NCBI GenBank assembly: GCA_947594675.1
Contig: CANQEF010000013.1
Coordinates: 1-16,071 of the forward strand
Reading direction: 5' to 3'
Length of the DNA: 16,071 nt
Origin: an uncultured Bacilli bacterium
Lineage (GTDB): Bacteria > Bacillota_I > Bacilli_A > RF39 > UBA660
Position 1 is the stretch's first letter, and each line of letters opens with the position of its first letter. The notes beneath the pieces were generated by a model, which was not told the DNA's origin, did not search any database, and was given only the letters and a program-made list of their open reading frames with translations. The translations under genes and the position numbers were made by a program. Of the stretch, positions 13,985 through 16,071 are shown in pieces.

Positions 13985-14281
13985 CTTATTTATATAACCT
14001 TCTATTTCTGGATTAATATCATTAATATCAGAATCAAAATTATACTTATTTACTATATCATTAATTCTAATATTATCTTTTGCTAAATATAACATTAGTA
14101 AACCACTTATTCTATTAGCAGTATATTGATTTAACTGCATTAAATCCTTTTTATCTATATTATATTTTCTTGATATGTCTAATATTGGTCCATATCCGTA
14201 TAAGTAATTTGTTAGGGAATTACTTATTGTATTAATGTCTTTATTTTTATCTTTTATATGTATCTTAGTCCATATTTTCAT
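13973..14281 (-). CDS. Conserved-looking small protein of unknown function
   Basis: A 102-residue soluble protein that I do not recognise. It has no signal peptide or membrane segment. It begins MKIWTKIHIKDKNKD, followed by predicted helices: INTISNSLTNYLYGYGPILDI (about 17-37), the segment KKDLMQLNQYTANRISGLLMLYL (44-66) and NIRINDIVNKYNF (70-82). It ends in an acidic, Asn/Asp-rich tail. The ISRKYNIDKKDLMQLNQYTANRI part could be a small helical DNA- or protein-binding fold, but no motif proves it. ATG 14,279-14,281 has AAAGGGA about nine bases upstream. It stands alone, with terminators of its own and of the hydrolase gene on either side. Confidence 0.65.
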   Translation of the reverse strand: MKIWTKIHIKDKNKDINTISNSLTNYLYGYGPILDISRKYNIDKKDLMQLNQYTANRISGLLMLYLAKDNIRINDIVNKYNFDSDINDINPEIEGYINKESK

Positions 14282-14372
14282 AATAATTCATCCCTTTCCT
14301 TTATGAAAAATAAAAATAGAAATGAAATAATTTGTTTATTACTCCTATGACACTATATATTAGCATAATTAA

Positions 14373-14436
14373 GAAAAAAAATAAAGACTAGAATTATTGT
14401 TATTTTAGTATGCAATAGCAACAATCTATCTTTATT
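14373..14436 (-). terminator. Terminator of the hydrolase operon
   Basis: An interrupted long stem: AATAAAGA (14,380-14,387) with TCTTTATT (14,429-14,436), ATTGTT (14,396-14,401) with AACAAT (14,420-14,425), and ATT with AAT inside. The A-rich run at 14,374-14,380 gives the U tract on the - strand. It lies just past the hydrolase stop. Confidence 0.6.
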
Positions 14437-14442
14437 ATCTTT

Positions 14443-14973
14443 TTAACTTTCTTTTAAATAAGGGTTATTTTCTTTTTCATACTTTAAAGTGGTTTCTTCA
14501 TTATGACCAGGATAAAGTTTTATATCTTCAGGATAAGTTAGTATTTTACTAATACTTTCTTTCATATCACTATCGCTACCACCTGGTAGATCAGTACGTC
14601 CAAGACTTTCTTTAAAGATAAAATCTCCAATAAAAATAACTTTTTCCTCTTCAAAGTAAAAACTTACGGAATCCTTAGAATGTCCTGGAGTATAAATGCA
14701 TTTAAATTTAAAACTACCAATGTTGTATTCTTTTTCTTCTAGGTTACTTTTTTTAAAGATTTTGATACTTCTTTTCGTTAAAAAATTTCTCAATGCTCCA
14801 ATATGATCAAAATGAGAATGTGTAAGTAGAACACCAAGAATTTTATTATTACCTATTTGTTCTTTTATTTTAGGAAAATCATCACCTGGATCAACTACTA
14901 AACACTCATTATTCTTTATTAAAATATAGCAATTTTCATCTAAATATCCTGTAACTATTCTTTTTATATCCAT
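14443..14973 (-). CDS. Metallo-beta-lactamase-fold hydrolase (glyoxalase II-like)
   Basis: A 176-residue cytoplasmic hydrolase, short form of the glyoxalase II-like group. The dinuclear metal site is complete: H52, H54, D56 and H57 (THSHFDHIGA), H98 (TPGHS), D117 (GDFIF) and H157 (YPGHNEET). GRTDLPGGS at 125-133 and the C-terminal EKENNPYL are typical of YcbL/YqgX-type proteins, which may hydrolyse thioesters. The substrate is not known. I chose ATG 14,971-14,973, six bases after AGGTG. The GTG at 14,980-14,982 lies in that ribosome site. The Shine-Dalgarno overlaps the stop region of the upstream gene, so the two are probably cotranscribed. A terminator follows. Confidence 0.92.
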   Translation of the reverse strand: MDIKRIVTGYLDENCYILIKNNECLVVDPGDDFPKIKEQIGNNKILGVLLTHSHFDHIGALRNFLTKRSIKIFKKSNLEEKEYNIGSFKFKCIYTPGHSKDSVSFYFEEEKVIFIGDFIFKESLGRTDLPGGSDSDMKESISKILTYPEDIKLYPGHNEETTLKYEKENNPYLKES

Positions 14974-14982
14974 AATTAACAC

Positions 14983-15876
14983 CTACTCAAATTTTTCTAC
15001 ATATTCTTTATTTACATAAATATAATTATAATTTAAATCTAGTTTAAATGTATAAATATATTGACCATTTTTTAAATACTCAGGAATTTCAGCACCTTGG
15101 TTTCCTGAATATTCAACTTTTTCAGTTAATTTAATATTATTTCCCGTACTAACAGCCTCTATTAATTCTTTTTCGACACTTAATATGGTTGCAGATTGCT
15201 GCTGACAAATACCCTGTACATATTCATGACGTTTTTCTATGTACTGAAAACCGCCTACGCAATTTTTACCAAGTTGGATATTGGCATTGGGAATTTCGAC
15301 GTTCTCACCAAAAAGTTTTTTAACAGCAAGTTTAAGTGTTTCTTCTTTAAAAGCTCTAGGAGTAAAGGTAGTTGTCAATGGACACGTAAATGGTTCCATT
15401 GAATTTTGACTAAATCCATCGCAATTAGAGTCATAAACTAAATCAGTGGGAATCTGACGATAAGCTAAATATAATTTCATATTATCATCAAAATTAACAG
15501 ATGCAACATCTTCTTTTATATTGGTTTTAACCATATTATATAATTGCTGAACAAGAGTAGAATTTAAATCTAATTTAGTTTCTTTTTTATAACCAACAGG
15601 ACTACACTCAAATTTTAGTCTTGCTGTATCCTGAATATTTTTTTGATATAGGAAATATACCCCTGCCATTAAAGCGATAACTAAGAGTAATAAAAATGGT
15701 AAAATACGACTTTTCTTTTTTACAACAACAACCTTTTCTTCTTGTTGTTGAGGAATTATACCTATTGGTTGATCATTTATTAATTGAGTTACAGGAACAC
15801 TTTGCGTAATAACTGGTTCCTGAGTATTTTCTGTATTAGCATTATTTTCCTGATTTGGTGTAACCCCATTATTCAT
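14983..15876 (-). CDS. Single-pass membrane protein with cysteine-bearing extracytoplasmic domain
   Basis: A 297-residue protein with three parts. Residues 1-55 are a cytoplasmic Asn/Gln/Pro/Thr-rich low-complexity tail. A basic VVVVKKKSR stretch precedes one membrane helix at about 58-78, giving an N-in orientation. An outer domain at 80-297 carries five cysteines (C91, C152, C165, C206, C224) and several YxY-type strands near the end (YIYTFKLDLNYNYIYVNKEY). I do not recognise the outer domain. Paired cysteines could form disulfides, unusual for AT-rich Firmicutes. ATG 15,874-15,876 follows AGGTGA by five bases. The GTG at 15,883-15,885 is within that site. It is first in an operon with the hydrolase, which gives no clear functional hint. 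Confidence 0.75.
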   Translation of the reverse strand: MNNGVTPNQENNANTENTQEPVITQSVPVTQLINDQPIGIIPQQQEEKVVVVKKKSRILPFLLLLVIALMAGVYFLYQKNIQDTARLKFECSPVGYKKETKLDLNSTLVQQLYNMVKTNIKEDVASVNFDDNMKLYLAYRQIPTDLVYDSNCDGFSQNSMEPFTCPLTTTFTPRAFKEETLKLAVKKLFGENVEIPNANIQLGKNCVGGFQYIEKRHEYVQGICQQQSATILSVEKELIEAVSTGNNIKLTEKVEYSGNQGAEIPEYLKNGQYIYTFKLDLNYNYIYVNKEYVEKFE

Positions 15877-15898
15877 TCTTATCACCTATCCTAATAAA

Positions 15899-15927
15899 AT
15901 TTTAATATATTTTTGGGATTTTTACAA
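15899..15927 (-). promoter_or_regulatory. Putative promoter of the membrane protein-hydrolase operon
   Basis: On the - strand: -35 TTGTAA (15,922-15,927), 17-base spacer, -10 TAAAAT (15,899-15,904), just upstream of the AGGTGA ribosome site. Confidence 0.45.
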
Positions 15928-15937
15928 GTAAAATAGT

Positions 15938-15970
15938 ATATTTTCTTCTTCTATTTGTTAAAGAAAATAT
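15938..15970. repeat. Inverted repeat in the right-end intergenic region
   Basis: ATATTTTCTT (15,938-15,947) is exactly complementary to AAGAAAATAT (15,961-15,970), with a 13-base loop. It may be a weak terminator for a gene beyond the window or an operator. The rest of 15,886-16,071 shows no gene. Confidence 0.4.
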
Positions 15971-16071
15971 CTTGTCTTTCTTAATAAATAGAAAAAACAG
16001 TTTAACCAGAAAAAATTAATGAGATTTTATTTGTTTACTTACTATTTTAGGCTTTATTTTTTCTATTAATT

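Noticed and set aside
1..16071. Mycoplasma genetic code (TGA = Trp)
   Set aside because: TGA ends the kinase gene at 3331 and xerD at 9898 at the expected protein lengths, and Trp residues are encoded by TGG.
1..16071. tRNA or rRNA genes, CRISPR arrays, insertion sequences
   Set aside because: No cloverleaf-like T-loop sequences, regularly spaced repeats, transposase motifs or terminal repeats were seen. The only tRNA-related element is the T-box.

Overview
The window is a chromosomal segment of a very AT-rich (about a quarter to 30% G+C by eye), low-G+C Gram-positive bacterium. Tdk, YigZ, HolA, a DnaB/DnaD-type replication initiation protein, XerD, DeoB and SpoIIM are all of Firmicutes/Bacilli type, and an alanine T-box riboswitch is present. 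TGA acts as a stop (at 3331 and 9898) and Trp is TGG, so this is the standard bacterial code and not the mycoplasma code. A host-associated, reduced Bacilli lineage (for example the RF39/Erysipelotrichia neighbourhood) fits, but the sequence alone does not fix the taxon.

Left part (1-11,080), almost all on the + strand. Thymidine kinase (tdk) converges with yigZ on a shared terminator. An AI-2E/YtvI-type membrane permease follows. Next comes a T-box leader with a GCU (Ala) specifier, ahead of an overlapping operon: dNMP-kinase-like P-loop protein, UPF0200-type dephospho-CoA-kinase-like protein, alaS and holA. After a terminator lie the dnaB-like initiation gene and then, from its own promoter, xerD-deoB. 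A bidirectional terminator separates deoB from a small cysteine-rich DUF1540 gene on the - strand.

Middle (11,395-12,103): about 700 bases without a convincing gene, extremely AT-rich. It contains a 28-bp sequence at 11,755-11,782 that closely matches the Firmicutes dif site, where XerC/XerD resolve chromosome dimers. Predominant gene direction flips here: + to the left, - to the right. G-rich polar motifs on either side point toward the site, one an exact match to the B. subtilis SpoIIIE recognition octamer. I read this as the replication terminus.

Right part (12,104-16,071), mostly - strand: an XRE-type regulator with its own promoter, a SpoIIM-family membrane protein, a 28-residue one-helix membrane miniprotein on the + strand (too short for usual gene finders, Prli42-like), an orphan 102-residue protein, a glyoxalase-II-like metallo-beta-lactamase-fold hydrolase, and a single-pass protein with a cysteine-bearing outer domain. 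The last two form an operon.

The xerD-deoB-spoIIM neighbourhood recalls the B. subtilis spoIIM-fur-ripX-drm cluster, here with the dif-like site lying inside it. Many genes use an AGGTG(A) Shine-Dalgarno followed 5-6 bases later by ATG or TTG. The GTG inside that motif makes false upstream starts, so several starts given here are a few codons downstream of the longest open frame.
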